The notes under the pieces were generated by a model. That model was not told the DNA's origin. It did no database searches and saw only the letters and a program-made list of their open reading frames with translations. Positions 17,446-25,064 of a stretch of 64,000 nucleotides of DNA are shown piece after piece. Every line of letters starts with the position of its first letter. Within the stretch, counting starts at the first letter, position 1. The DNA is from Chitinophaga fulva (GTDB taxonomy: Bacteria; Bacteroidota; Bacteroidia; Chitinophagales; Chitinophagaceae), in assembly GCF_012927205.1 (NCBI RefSeq), contig NZ_JABBGC010000002.1, positions 124,001-188,000 on the forward strand, given 5' to 3'. Position numbers and translations under genes: made by a program.

Positions 17446-17968
17446 TGTATTTAATCGGGGCAGGTAAAAAAACATTGATGTTGCTTCAAGTCTGACACCA
17501 CTTTGCACCAGGATAGATAAAGGATAGGTAAAGGATACTAAAACGAGAACAAAACAATGCCCCTGCAAAACACTGTTAGTCAATTAGATATACGCATGTA
17601 AAAATGAATAATGTGATCCGGTATTGATAGTATTTTCACTCATCAATAAATATATCAGTTGCCAATTTGAGGGTAAGGAAGTTTGTGAATAATTCACAGG
17701 AGAAAATTTTTTGTGTATAGATACTACTCCAATTTCAGATGGGTGTCTTATATAGATGCCCAATAATAAATTATGTGTCAGAAAAACAAACGCAATATTG
17801 TTAGAAACTGCTTTGGTAGCTTTTTGACAGTTAATTTATTAAATAGAAAATAGGTGTCCATCGGGGTTTTTACAGGTGCCAATTGTTACCCGTCGGACAT
17901 TTATCCGGTAATGAAATCCCTCAACCCCATTTTTTAATCTCTAACCTTCAAATTCAACCCTCGTTTTT
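17446..17968. other. Gene-free region upstream of the cas operon
   Basis: 523 AT-rich bases between the DUF5996 gene and cas6. No open frame of note and no CRISPR repeat. Three AGGATA copies lie close together at 17511-17538. The best promoter guess for the cas operon is TTTG at 17682 with TTTG at 17710 in a weak -7 box, 20 bases apart; its first two -7 bases do not fit. The 250-base untranslated stretch after it is unusually long and could hold regulation. Confidence 0.4.
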
Positions 17969-18634
17969 ATGCGATTAGTGCTAAACGTTAGCGGAAGCAA
18001 AAACATCATCTATTTTCATCAACACCAGGTTTTCTTAACCGGCGCCCTGCATAAATGGATCGGGAGGAGAAATGAAATCCATGGAAAGTTAAGCCTGTAC
18101 AGCTTTTCCTGGCTTCAAAATGTAGACATTGTATCCAATGGAATCAGAACAAGAGATGATTCCTATTTCTTTATCGCCGCCTATGATACCACCCTGGCAA
18201 AGAGAATCGTCCAGGGAGTTCAGGATGATCCGACCATTTGTTTTGGGATTGAAGTGCGGGGCATTGCCATCATGGAAACACCGGTATTTCAGAGCAGACA
18301 AGAGTTTTATCCTGCCAGTCCGGTGTTTGTAAAGAAGTACCTGGAGCCGCGAAAAGACAAACACCTGCTGTTTAATGATCCTGAAGCGGGTGAACATATG
18401 ACCACTGTGCTGAAGCGAAAACTCCGCCAGGCGGGTCTTTCCGACGAAGGTGTGACAGTCTCCTTTAACACAGCATACCCCAATGCCAAAGCTAAAATGA
18501 TCACCTATAAAACGGTTAACAATAAGGCCAGTATGTGTCCTGTGGTGGTGGAAGGCACTCCGGAGCAAGTCGCATTTGCCTGGGAGGTGGGTGTGGGTAA
18601 CTGCACGGGTATTGGTTTTGGGGCATTGAAATAA
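17969..18634 (+). CDS. cas6: CRISPR endoribonuclease Cas6
   Basis: A 221-residue Cas6. The N-terminal ferredoxin-like fold begins RLVLNVSG and has His at 17, 19 and 28 as catalytic candidates; the C-terminus carries the glycine-rich loop GVGNCTGIGFG (about 208-218) that defines the family. Cas6 cuts the CRISPR transcript inside each repeat and leaves an 8-base tag (here AUUGAAAG by the repeat sequence). It is the first gene of a tight five-gene operon; cas5 starts 7 bases later. Confidence 0.93.
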   Translation: MRLVLNVSGSKNIIYFHQHQVFLTGALHKWIGRRNEIHGKLSLYSFSWLQNVDIVSNGIRTRDDSYFFIAAYDTTLAKRIVQGVQDDPTICFGIEVRGIAIMETPVFQSRQEFYPASPVFVKKYLEPRKDKHLLFNDPEAGEHMTTVLKRKLRQAGLSDEGVTVSFNTAYPNAKAKMITYKTVNNKASMCPVVVEGTPEQVAFAWEVGVGNCTGIGFGALK

Positions 18635-18641
18635 GAATAGT

Positions 18642-19220
18642 ATGCAATATTATGTCGTTAAATACAGTGGCCCCTTTGGGTTTATAAAGCCATGGACGGC
18701 CGTGAGAGATAGTGAAACATTTAGCCAGCAGTTCCTTACACCTTCTATCGTAGAGGGGATGGAAAAGAAATTGTTTCCTGAGTTACTGGAAGAAACAAAC
18801 GGAGGGACGGTGATTTGCCGGCACCGGCTGAATTACTGTGGTGTAGACATCCAGCTGGAGAGGACCTGGTCTAAAGGTGGTTTTAAATACACGAAGGAAA
18901 AAGGCATTTATAAGTCCAACCAGAGCACGATCAAAAGAGGGGTACTGCTGATGCCGCATCTATACCTGGCTTTTGATGAACGGACATATGCGGAAAGGGC
19001 ATCTCAGCAAACCATCTGCCTTTGCCGCAATGAGGACCTGCTTTTCCCGGATGAGGTGAAAGAAATGCAGGAAGCCGAATTCAACGGTATCAACGGTTTT
19101 GAACTGGAGCCAGCGGATGCTGATACCGGCTTCAAGGTTGGGCACAATCGTTTTGCGGAAGGACGCTCCATGTATGGAAGATTGGTAATCACCGGATATC
19201 CTATACGAAATGAAGGATAA
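18642..19220 (+). CDS. cas5: Cascade subunit Cas5 (type I-B-like)
   Basis: A 192-residue Cas5. The start YYVVKYSGPFGFIKPWTAVRD followed by TPSIVEGMEKKLFP is the characteristic N-terminal half of the RAMP fold (glycine helix after TPS). Cas5 caps the 5' handle of the crRNA in the Cascade complex. Its last 11 bases overlap the start of cas3, showing coupled translation. The length is short for the family but complete in the conserved part. Confidence 0.85.
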   Translation: MQYYVVKYSGPFGFIKPWTAVRDSETFSQQFLTPSIVEGMEKKLFPELLEETNGGTVICRHRLNYCGVDIQLERTWSKGGFKYTKEKGIYKSNQSTIKRGVLLMPHLYLAFDERTYAERASQQTICLCRNEDLLFPDEVKEMQEAEFNGINGFELEPADADTGFKVGHNRFAEGRSMYGRLVITGYPIRNEG

Positions 19221-21348
19221 GGTTCATTGGCGGAAAATACAGGCCAAGAGCAAGGAGTACGGAGATGTGAAGCTATATCTGCATCTGAAGCATGTTACGT
19301 GGGCACTGGATGTCATGTGCCGGCAATTTCAACATCAGTTCTGTCATAAACTCGCCCGCAAAGGTGGTGTCTTGCATGATTTGGGCAAAGCGCATCCTCA
19401 CTTCCGGCGTAAACTGCAAAAGAAGAGATCTCTCACAGCGGTCGAAGAAGTGGATTGGGGATATACCCATCGGCATGAGTTGTCATCACTGGCTTTCCTG
19501 CCGGCCTTCCCGCGTGAAGAATGGGATGTGCTGATCGACATGGTGGTGGCGCATCACCGTTCAGTTGTTTATGACCCGCGACGCCAGGGGATTCTGGACC
19601 TCGACAATAACGACAGGCACTGGATACCCCAGCATTTGCATGATTGGGAAGAATGGCGGGAGTATGGCCGAAGTATCCTGCGGTATTTTAAATATGATTG
19701 CCCGGTGATCTCCCGGGGAGAAGCGGAAGCAGCCCTGCATTACGTGGTAGAGTATTGTGCACGAAAGCCAGTTGGATGGTCTCGTTGGCGAGGCCTGTTG
19801 AAAGCGGCAGACCATTTCGCCTCTGCCTATACTTTCAATACGCAGCGGCGCCTGGACCGGCTGTTTAAAAAGCCGGACCAGACCCTGGTAAACTCCCGGC
19901 AGGGAAACGACCTGTATCCCTTGTCTAAGCAGCCGGTGGACGATCGAAGGCCTCATACCATCGTATCATACCCTACCAGCAGCGGGAAAACGGAGTTTTT
20001 GATCCGGCGTTGTGTGGGCAGGATTTTCTATATGCTGCCTTACCAGGCTTCCTGCAACGCGATGCAGGAACGGTTGGAGGAGCTGCTGCAAACTGTCGTC
20101 GATCTTCAGCATGGTACATCCGAATTGATAATAGATAAAAAAAAGGAACAAGAGAAGGAAGAAAGGCTGGCGCCCTCCCTGGCAGGAGCGGCGGTAAAAG
20201 TAATGACACCGCACCAGGTGGCTGCGATCGTGTTTGGAATTGCCGGCTTTGAAAGCATGATGCTGGATTTGGAAGGATGTGATGTTATCCTCGACGAAAT
20301 TCACACCTACGAAGAGTTCTCGCAGGCAATGGTCCTGGAAATTGTCAAAACGTTGGTGCGACTGAATTGTCGTATTCATATCGGCACGGCTACCATGCCA
20401 CGATGCCTTTATGATGCCATACTGGAAATCTTAGGCGGGACTGAAAATGTGTATGAGGTGGTGGCGCCGGCGGAGGTACTGGACAGCTACAACCGTCACA
20501 CTATTCACCGTTTACAGGATGACCGGACCGTTCCGGGTATCTTACAAAAAGCGATCGATGATGGAGAGAAATGCCTGTTGGTTTTTAATACAGTCGACGC
20601 AGCGCAGAAGGCTTATGAAATATATGAGCAAATCTTCAAAGACATCCCTGTGTTGTTAATACACAGGCAGTTCAGCTGGATGTTCAGGCATAAAGCAGAA
20701 CAAAAGCTGGAAAAACTTGACAAAGCAGAAGGTCCTTGCATTGTCATCGCTACACAGGTGGTGGAAGTTAGTCTGGATATCAGTTTTGACCTATTGGTCA
20801 CGGCGTGCGCTCCGTTGGAATGCCTGATACAGCGGATGGGCAGGATACATCGCAGAAGGAGTGTGGATAGCGGCAAGATTCGGAAGCCGGTCTATGTGTT
20901 GGCGCCTGCCGGCGATTGCAGGCCTTACGATAAGGAAACAGTGGAAAAGAGCTACCAGCTTTTACCCGATGGTGACCTGGAGGAACGTGATCTTCAGTGT
21001 AAACTGGATACTTTATATCCTTCGCTGCATCTCCGGGAAATAGATGACCACCTGATTTTCCGTAATGGCCGCTATGTTATCCGTGAACTGACAGATACCC
21101 GCAACCCCATATTGTCTATGATGATGATCGACAGTCTTACCTGTATTCTGAAAGAAGATGAGCTTCGCTACAAAAAAGCGGGCTGGAAACAACGGCGCAA
21201 GATGGAGATCCCCATCAGCCGGTGGCTTGTTAAAACCAATAAGTTAGCGTCAACCCAATTGGAGGTGGGCTCCAAACCCTTTGTGGTAATGCAGTCAAAG
21301 GCATCCCATGCAAAAAAAGGACTGATGTTAAATGACGAAAAACCGTAA
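19210..21348 (+). CDS. cas3: CRISPR helicase-nuclease Cas3 (HD + SF2 helicase)
   Basis: A 712-residue Cas3 with both activities encoded. The HD nuclease domain (about 1-220) has His 28, the HD pair at 56-57 in VLHDLGKAH, HRHELSS near 87 and VAHHRS near 116. The SF2 helicase has Walker A PTSSGKT (Lys about 260), the DEIH box (362-365), motif III GTATMP (about 395) and motif VI QRMGRIHRR (about 541). Nothing is missing or frameshifted, so target degradation should still be possible if Cascade is loaded. It overlaps cas5 by 11 bases; cas8 starts 7 bases after the stop. Confidence 0.95.
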   Translation: MKDKVHWRKIQAKSKEYGDVKLYLHLKHVTWALDVMCRQFQHQFCHKLARKGGVLHDLGKAHPHFRRKLQKKRSLTAVEEVDWGYTHRHELSSLAFLPAFPREEWDVLIDMVVAHHRSVVYDPRRQGILDLDNNDRHWIPQHLHDWEEWREYGRSILRYFKYDCPVISRGEAEAALHYVVEYCARKPVGWSRWRGLLKAADHFASAYTFNTQRRLDRLFKKPDQTLVNSRQGNDLYPLSKQPVDDRRPHTIVSYPTSSGKTEFLIRRCVGRIFYMLPYQASCNAMQERLEELLQTVVDLQHGTSELIIDKKKEQEKEERLAPSLAGAAVKVMTPHQVAAIVFGIAGFESMMLDLEGCDVILDEIHTYEEFSQAMVLEIVKTLVRLNCRIHIGTATMPRCLYDAILEILGGTENVYEVVAPAEVLDSYNRHTIHRLQDDRTVPGILQKAIDDGEKCLLVFNTVDAAQKAYEIYEQIFKDIPVLLIHRQFSWMFRHKAEQKLEKLDKAEGPCIVIATQVVEVSLDISFDLLVTACAPLECLIQRMGRIHRRRSVDSGKIRKPVYVLAPAGDCRPYDKETVEKSYQLLPDGDLEERDLQCKLDTLYPSLHLREIDDHLIFRNGRYVIRELTDTRNPILSMMMIDSLTCILKEDELRYKKAGWKQRRKMEIPISRWLVKTNKLASTQLEVGSKPFVVMQSKASHAKKGLMLNDEKP

Positions 21349-21354
21349 TAGTGT

Positions 21355-22650
21355 ATGTATACAAGTTATATCGGTAAAAAGTTCCTCGCGTATTATAACC
21401 GGTGTGAAAAGAAAAATTTTACAGCAGCAGCATTCTTTGAGGATAAGTTTTTTAAGATCTTTTTTAAAGACGAAGGTCACCTCATGCATGTGGCGAACTC
21501 TCCGTTCCACTACGCACCGGAAAAGGGCGCAGCTGCTTCACATGGAAGCAAATCAAAAGCCCAGTTGGTAACGCTTAAAGAAAGGATCCAGGAGCACAGG
21601 GTGTATATGGGCACCTATGTGGGCGGACCTGCGGAAGATATGGATGCCACCACATCAGGACAACTGACCGGCATGAGTAATAACATCGATAAGGAAGATA
21701 TGTATGCATCCTGGATTGGTGCAGCATTAGGCATAGGGGTGAAAGGCGGTTATGTGATACTCATCGATGATGAAGAAGTACTGTGGTTGTTATATAAAGG
21801 CTGGGAGCACTACCGGAGCTACCTGGAACAAAGAGATGGACTAAAAAATAAACAGATAGAAACCTGGAATGGAAACTGGCTGTGCCATGGACCGGAATTC
21901 CTCAAGACCCGCCGCCGGCTGCCGTTTGAACCGGAAAAGGTGATGGGGAAATGGAGTATTCCAACGCAGCCATGGGCACAAATAACCTTTGAGTTGGCAA
22001 AGCGGTTTCATCATTTGGACTCGCTGATGATGTATGCTTATAATCTTTCGCAAACGAATACTACCCTCGGTTTTATCGCGCTGGTGCCGTCGGAGGTAAA
22101 CAGGCTGTTTGAATGGCGGGAGGAAATTTTCTTTGGTGAAGATACGCTTCTGAAAGCGTCTCAGATTGAAAAGCTTGAAACATACTATGATTTCAGAGCT
22201 GCCTGCAAACTGGGCGTTATTGGCCTGAAAGCACTGGAACCAAAGGCGCTCCGCATGTATATGCCCAAGCCTTTTGGCGGCGGGAAGGAATTCGTTTACT
22301 CAAAAGACACTGCATTTTATTTTTATACATTCAAAATTTGGTTGATTGCCATGTTAAACAAAGACGAATTATTGACGCTGGCCGATGAAGTAGCCGCAGC
22401 ACTGATAGAGTTTGGCAGAAGTGATAAAAAAGGAAGGACCATTAAAGTACAGCTGAGCAAGGAAATCAGGGAATCCAGGGGTCTGACACAGTTTGTCGAT
22501 AAACTGACAGAATTGCTGGATGACGTGCCTGCTGTACGGGATACGCTCCGGAAGGTGGTGGAGAAAGCGATCATTATGCCTTCCGACCATTTCCCATTGT
22601 TCCTTAGCCTTATCCGTTTTCAGTTTTCTTACCGATCCTCCGAAAATTAA
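21355..22650 (+). CDS. cas8: Cas8-type large subunit (compact, I-B-like)
   Basis: A 431-residue protein between cas3 and cas7 where the Cascade large subunit is expected. Sequence similarity to known Cas8b is not obvious to me, so the assignment rests on position, size range and fold type: a mixed N-terminal domain (about 1-230) and a helical C-terminal part. It is short compared with usual Cas8b (about 550-700). An in-frame ATG at 22351 would produce a 99-residue helical C-terminal fragment, the size of a Cas11 small subunit, as known for other I-B and I-D large-subunit genes. The genes on both sides are 6-7 bases away. Confidence 0.75.
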   Translation: MYTSYIGKKFLAYYNRCEKKNFTAAAFFEDKFFKIFFKDEGHLMHVANSPFHYAPEKGAAASHGSKSKAQLVTLKERIQEHRVYMGTYVGGPAEDMDATTSGQLTGMSNNIDKEDMYASWIGAALGIGVKGGYVILIDDEEVLWLLYKGWEHYRSYLEQRDGLKNKQIETWNGNWLCHGPEFLKTRRRLPFEPEKVMGKWSIPTQPWAQITFELAKRFHHLDSLMMYAYNLSQTNTTLGFIALVPSEVNRLFEWREEIFFGEDTLLKASQIEKLETYYDFRAACKLGVIGLKALEPKALRMYMPKPFGGGKEFVYSKDTAFYFYTFKIWLIAMLNKDELLTLADEVAAALIEFGRSDKKGRTIKVQLSKEIRESRGLTQFVDKLTELLDDVPAVRDTLRKVVEKAIIMPSDHFPLFLSLIRFQFSYRSSEN

Positions 22651-22656
22651 AATTAT

Positions 22657-23715
22657 ATGGATACACCATTTATCTACCTGAGGGGGCTCAGACATGTGTC
22701 CCATACTGTTTTTGCTGTCAACGACGGACAGAAATTCTACTTCGATCCTCAGACAGGCAAGCGCATGGCTTATTCCAGCGGTCAACAAATAAAACGCGCC
22801 ATCCTGGAAGGGCTTAATATGCCTTTTGCCGCCATTACTTTTAACTGGGAAGTGGATAAAAAGGAAAATAAAGCAAACCAGAAAGAACCGCATTCACCCT
22901 GCGATCCCACCTATGCAGATCAATTGCTGGGAGGGTACATGAAGGCAGGGGCCAATATCATGGCCGTGAAACGCAGAAGTCCGCTATCTATTTCACCGAT
23001 GCGGCCATTGCATCCGCTGTTGGGCGGTATCGCCAGCCCCACGGAGAATATCTCCTTTGACCGTACCTCCCATACCGGCAATCACAAAGTGAAGGTACAC
23101 TGGACATCCGGTAAAGAAAGAGGCCCGGAACTCAGCGACGAAGAACTGAAAGAATGGCTTACTTCCAATACCCGCACATTGCCTAACAGGGCTTTCATAC
23201 AGGACCAGACCCGTGCATCCGGACTTTTCGTATATGATATGGCGATAGATCTCCGTACGCTGTTTTGTGTTTCTACCAATAAGTTTGAACCGGAACTGTA
23301 TCCCGAAATAGAAGCCAAACTTCGGGATGAAGGCTGGAAAGAAGGAAAAAATGTCTTCGGTAATTGTCTCATTTGCCCGAAAGACAAGCGCGAAGAGATT
23401 ATCCCGGCGCTGGCCAAGGCTATTGTTAATTGGCGGATCACCACCAATCAGTCCCGCACTTTTGATCCGATGGGTATTATAGCCATCGCCATCAGTGACA
23501 ACGCCAATCAAATTACCTACGCTATCCGTGGGGATCTTCGTGTAGATACCGAAAGACCGCAGGCGAGTCCTGTCATTGACTTAAGTGCCAAAGCGGATTT
23601 TTTTGTGACACCTACGGCGAAGAGTTATGTGCCTGGCGCGCTGGGAAGTGCTGACGCGCTGGAGAAAGCGGAGGAGAAGTTGGTGAAGCTGATGTCTGCT
23701 TATAAGTATGATTGA
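22657..23715 (+). CDS. cas7: Cascade backbone subunit Cas7 (DevR/Cst2-like)
   Basis: A 352-residue Cas7-family RAMP protein. The start YLRGLRHVSHTVFAVNDG and the AYSSGQQIKRAILEGL helix are the DevR-family N-terminal pattern; the middle (SPLSISPMRPLHPLLGG) resembles the segment before the thumb loop, and RAFIQDQTRASGLFVYDMAIDL continues the fold. Multiple copies would line the spacer part of the crRNA. It is the last gene of the operon and is followed by a hairpin terminator and then the repeat array. No cas1, cas2 or cas4 follows. Confidence 0.9.
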   Translation: MDTPFIYLRGLRHVSHTVFAVNDGQKFYFDPQTGKRMAYSSGQQIKRAILEGLNMPFAAITFNWEVDKKENKANQKEPHSPCDPTYADQLLGGYMKAGANIMAVKRRSPLSISPMRPLHPLLGGIASPTENISFDRTSHTGNHKVKVHWTSGKERGPELSDEELKEWLTSNTRTLPNRAFIQDQTRASGLFVYDMAIDLRTLFCVSTNKFEPELYPEIEAKLRDEGWKEGKNVFGNCLICPKDKREEIIPALAKAIVNWRITTNQSRTFDPMGIIAIAISDNANQITYAIRGDLRVDTERPQASPVIDLSAKADFFVTPTAKSYVPGALGSADALEKAEEKLVKLMSAYKYD

Positions 23716-23731
23716 TGGTTAATTTTAATAA

Positions 23732-23779
23732 GTCGTCGATCTCCGGGGTAAATCATACTATTGGAGGTCGACGACTGTT
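23732..23779 (+). terminator. Hairpin at the end of the cas operon
   Basis: A 13-bp stem with one G-T pair (23732-23744 with 23763-23775), an 18-base loop and a T-rich tail. It separates cas7 from the array, which therefore needs its own leader promoter (roughly 23780-23850). Confidence 0.65.
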
Positions 23780-23850
23780 TGTTGGTGGAAACGAGTTGCT
23801 TGGATTGGGAAATGTTTACTGGTAGCGGATGAAGGATTTTGTGGTGGAGG

Positions 23851-24137
23851 GTTTAAATTGTACTATAAAGAATTGAAAGGCTTTAGCTTCTTTCTTGCAG
23901 CTCATCTGAGTAATGAGTTTAAATTGTACTATAAAGAATTGAAAGTGGGTACCTTCTTCATAATGGGATCGTTCTTCCAGTTTTAATTGATCTATATGGA
24001 ATTGAAAGACATATTTTTTATCTCCACATCCATGTCCCAAATGGCTTTAATCGTACCACGCAGAATTGCAACACATCTTCGTCACGCCCAAACAGCTGTG
24101 CAACCAGGATTTTAATCAAACCACCCGCAATTGGATT
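23851..24137 (+). CRISPR. Small decaying CRISPR array
   Basis: Five 29-base repeat positions at 23851, 23917, 23980, 24044 and 24109, spaced 63-66 bases, with spacers of 37, 34, 35 and 36 bases. Repeats 1 and 2 are identical (GTTTAAATTG ... AATTGAAAG). Repeat 3 differs at 5 positions, repeat 4 at 9 and repeat 5 at about 14, a steady decay away from the cas operon. The repeat end ATTGAAAG is the usual type I-B 5' handle, so the array reads on the plus strand with its leader next to cas7 and its trailer at the decayed end. Only one spacer lies between perfect repeats. Confidence 0.92.
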
Positions 24138-24140
24138 AAG

Positions 24141-24176
24141 GCCCGGTAATGTATCCAAATCGATACATCACCGGGC
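24141..24176. terminator. Bidirectional hairpin after the CRISPR array
   Basis: A 15-bp stem with a single wobble (24141-24155 with 24162-24176) and 6-base loop, immediately after the last degenerate repeat and 6 bases beyond the end of the minus-strand lipoprotein gene. Confidence 0.75.
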
Positions 24177-24182
24177 ACATTT

Positions 24183-24872
24183 TTAATGAGATATTACCTG
24201 GAGCCACATGTTAACCGTAGGCATGTCTCCCCATGGTTTGGGAGGCGTGTTAATGCTTACACCACCTTTTGCTGTTAGATTCCATGAAAAAGAAGTGCCG
24301 GCGACTACAGTTTCACCTTGTATGTCACCGCTGAATGAATTACCTGTCCAATAAGAAGAGGTGGAGGTCATCTTGCCAAAGCCAGAATATGAATATGTTG
24401 GTTCCGACTTCTGGGTGATAGCAGAGCTGGGTATCCATTCATCTTCAACAGAGCTGGGCTGCCATTGACATGTAAAGTTAATGTTAGCCCTGGACGTTAA
24501 CGATGATGTCAGGCCCCAACTGGTTGAGGCGCTTGGCGAAGAGGAAAAGTGTTGGACCAGGTCGGTCCTGGCCTGGTCGTTGCGGCTACCTTTGGGAGCT
24601 GCTACTTTCATAGCTGGCACCGTATCCGTGAAAACCTCTCCGGTCCTTACAAAGGCAAATGCTTCATAGGCCTCTTTGTAAGTTTTAAATGATGATGTGC
24701 TTTTGACGGTTGAAGAAGAGGATGGTATCTCCTTCAGATGAATTAATTTTTCAAGTTGGGATTTGTAGTACTGCTCAGAGCCTGTCTGGTCTTGCGTGTC
24801 TTTCTTACAAGAGGCGAAAAGGAACGTTGCACTCGCGACAAATAACAGGATTTTCTTACTGTTTGTCATCAT
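24183..24872 (-). CDS. Hypothetical lipoprotein
   Basis: A 229-residue exported protein. The signal peptide ends in the lipobox FASC (Cys about 22), followed by a charged KKD linker. The remainder is Ser/Thr-rich without recognisable domain; the C-terminal half has alternating strands (FSWNLTAKGGVSIN). It is monocistronic, opposite to the CRISPR array. Function unknown; nothing connects it to immunity beyond position. Confidence 0.75.
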   Translation of the reverse strand: MMTNSKKILLFVASATFLFASCKKDTQDQTGSEQYYKSQLEKLIHLKEIPSSSSTVKSTSSFKTYKEAYEAFAFVRTGEVFTDTVPAMKVAAPKGSRNDQARTDLVQHFSSSPSASTSWGLTSSLTSRANINFTCQWQPSSVEDEWIPSSAITQKSEPTYSYSGFGKMTSTSSYWTGNSFSGDIQGETVVAGTSFSWNLTAKGGVSINTPPKPWGDMPTVNMWLQVISH

Positions 24873-25064
24873 AGGGGATTTAATTGATTTGGGTTAAGAA
24901 ATAATATAGGTTCTTCCCTAAGATAACGTAGTCTTTTTTCTCCTTTATGTTTAGATAGACTTTTTTATGATGTATTTCTGAAAGTTAATACTGTACTGTG
25001 TTTTATGGTATGTGTATTAATTGCGTGTATTCGTTGAAGTTACCAAGGTTCTTTAGGTATCTGA

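Noticed and set aside
17511..17541. Three AGGATA copies as a possible repeat element or regulator site
   Set aside because: Too short and AT-rich; no longer unit and no second cluster seen.
23816..24040. A 74-residue minus-strand frame with repeated FQFFIVQFK
   Set aside because: It is only the translation of the CRISPR repeats and spacers; the repeated peptide is the repeat unit.
24183..24872. Lipoprotein next to the array as a CRISPR accessory or toxin gene
   Set aside because: It is on the opposite strand behind a terminator, has an export signal, and shows no link to Cas proteins.
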